This document shows positions 7,013 through 7,251 of a stretch of 7,251 bases of DNA, piece by piece. This DNA is from Paracoccaceae bacterium. Its GTDB lineage: Bacteria > Pseudomonadota > Alphaproteobacteria > Rhodobacterales > Rhodobacteraceae. The number at the start of each line of letters is the position of its first letter. Position 1 is the first letter of the stretch. The notes below the pieces were generated by a model that saw only the letters and a list, made by a program, of their open reading frames with translations, was not told where the DNA came from and searched no databases. The stretch is from NCBI GenBank assembly GCA_003511785.1, contig DOIS01000232.1, positions 1-7,251 of the forward strand. Direction: 5' to 3'. A program made the position numbers and the translations under genes.

Positions 7013-7038
7013 CCTCCTTGGGGTGTCGACCAAGGAGG
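7013..7038 (-). promoter_or_regulatory. Perfect 9-bp inverted repeat sequestering the ribosome-binding site
   Basis: CCTCCTTGG (7038-7030) and CCAAGGAGG (7021-7013) are exact reverse complements separated by the 8-nt loop TCGACACC. The right arm contains the whole Shine-Dalgarno sequence AAGGAGG, 6 nt before the ATG at 7006. In RNA the stem (six G-C and three A-U pairs) would hide the ribosome-binding site, as in thermometer-like or ligand-controlled leaders. As DNA it is a dyad just downstream of the -10, a typical place for a repressor operator. The sequence symmetry is certain; which role applies, if any, is inference. Confidence 0.6.
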
Positions 7039-7043
7039 CTTTG

Positions 7044-7071
7044 AGGTTAGAGCCTTGCAGAAACGCGTCAA
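7044..7071 (-). promoter_or_regulatory. Putative sigma-70-type promoter for the DUF1254 pair
   Basis: TTGACG (7071-7066) matches the -35 consensus at five of six bases. After a 16-nt spacer, TAACCT (7049-7044) is a weak -10 (three of six, including the first two bases and the last T). In alphaproteobacteria a strong TTGAC with a loose -10 is common. Transcription would start near 7037-7038, giving a leader of about 32 nt that begins with the inverted repeat described next. It lies in the only gap of notable size upstream of the pair. Prediction by eye only. Confidence 0.45.
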
Positions 7072-7089
7072 CTGTTGCCGGCCGCCCGG

Positions 7090-7114
7090 GAAGGGCGCCG
7101 ACAGGATGCCCTTC
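7090..7114 (-). terminator. Hairpin immediately after mreB (weak terminator or attenuator)
   Basis: On the minus strand, GAAGGGC (7114-7108) and GCCCTTC (7096-7090) form a perfect 7-bp stem with an 11-nt loop, beginning at the last base of the mreB stop codon. No T-run follows (the next bases are CCGGGCGG), so it is not a classic Rho-independent terminator. It could protect the mreB 3' end or attenuate read-through. The stem is seen directly; the function is inferred. Confidence 0.35.
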
Positions 7115-7251
7115 TAGCTGTCGTAGTCGATCGCGTGGCGCAGCTGCTTTTCGTATTCCAGCGCCTTGCCGGTGCCCAGGGCCACGCAGTTGAGGCTTTC
7201 ATCCGCGATGGAGACGGCCAGCCCGGTCTGTTCGCGCAGCGCGAGATCCAG
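7114..7251 (-). CDS. mreB: Rod shape-determining protein MreB, C-terminal end (partial)
   Basis: The last 45 codons and stop of the bacterial actin homologue MreB, which polymerises under the inner membrane and positions the Rod wall-synthesis complex. The frame enters at 7251 and ends at TAG 7116-7114. The residues LDLALREQTGLAVSIADESL, then CVALGTGKALE and a charged C-terminus (YEKQLRHAIDYDS), match the final part of MreB: the segment after the lid loop, the CV.LGTG(K/R).LE nucleotide-pocket helix, and a short tail. Only the 3' end is in view, so length and start cannot be judged. In related genomes mreC follows directly; here two DUF1254-type genes intervene, putting the mreC start about 2.2 kb away. 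Confidence 0.93.
   Translation of the reverse strand: MDLALREQTGLAVSIADESLNCVALGTGKALEYEKQLRHAIDYDS

Noticed and set aside
7007..7033. TTG start at 7033 for the first DUF1254 gene
   Set aside because: It lies inside the hairpin stem; AAGGAGG is correctly spaced from the ATG at 7006, which also starts a normal signal peptide.
1..7251. CRISPR array, tRNA/rRNA gene, insertion sequence ends or att sites
   Set aside because: No regularly spaced repeats, RNA-gene folds, transposase frames or flanking target duplications were seen, including around the DUF1254 cassette.

Overview
The window is GC-rich and looks alphaproteobacterial, most likely Rhodobacterales (Rhodobacteraceae/Roseobacter group). 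This rests on the wording of the MreB C-terminus, the MreC start (MARDRSQTEDFTGPLRR), the order of the cell-wall elongation genes and the GhrA-type reductase after rodA. All recognised genes lie on the minus strand, so transcription runs from high to low coordinates. The large plus-strand frames are antisense shadows.

Layout in transcription order. The 3' end of mreB occupies 7251-7114. A 107-bp gap follows, holding a hairpin just after mreB, a promoter-like TTGACG-16-TAACCT, and a perfect 9-bp inverted repeat that covers the next gene's ribosome-binding site. Then come two tandem secreted proteins of the DUF1254/DUF1214 type (7006-6006 and 6006-4895). Their original ends met in a TGATG stop/start overlap, but each gene now carries a frameshift. 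A terminator-like hairpin with a T5 run and two copies of a 12-bp repeat lie in the tail of the second gene. The elongasome block then resumes as mreC (4881-3946), mreD (3953-3414), mrdA/PBP2 (3417-1474) and rodA (1477-338), joined by 8-, 4- and 4-bp overlaps. After a 20-bp gap comes a GhrA-type 2-hydroxyacid dehydrogenase that runs off the window at position 1.

MreB filaments, MreC/MreD, the transpeptidase PBP2 and the glycosyltransferase RodA together make up the Rod complex, which builds lateral-wall peptidoglycan; their tight packing fits one translationally coupled operon. The unusual element is the roughly 2.1-kb DUF1254 pair between mreB and mreC, two genes that are normally neighbours. 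The pair appears to have its own promoter, a possible translational switch or operator, its own terminator and a partly lower GC content. Both members are frameshifted, so it looks like an acquired cassette that is decaying, unless the indels are sequence errors.
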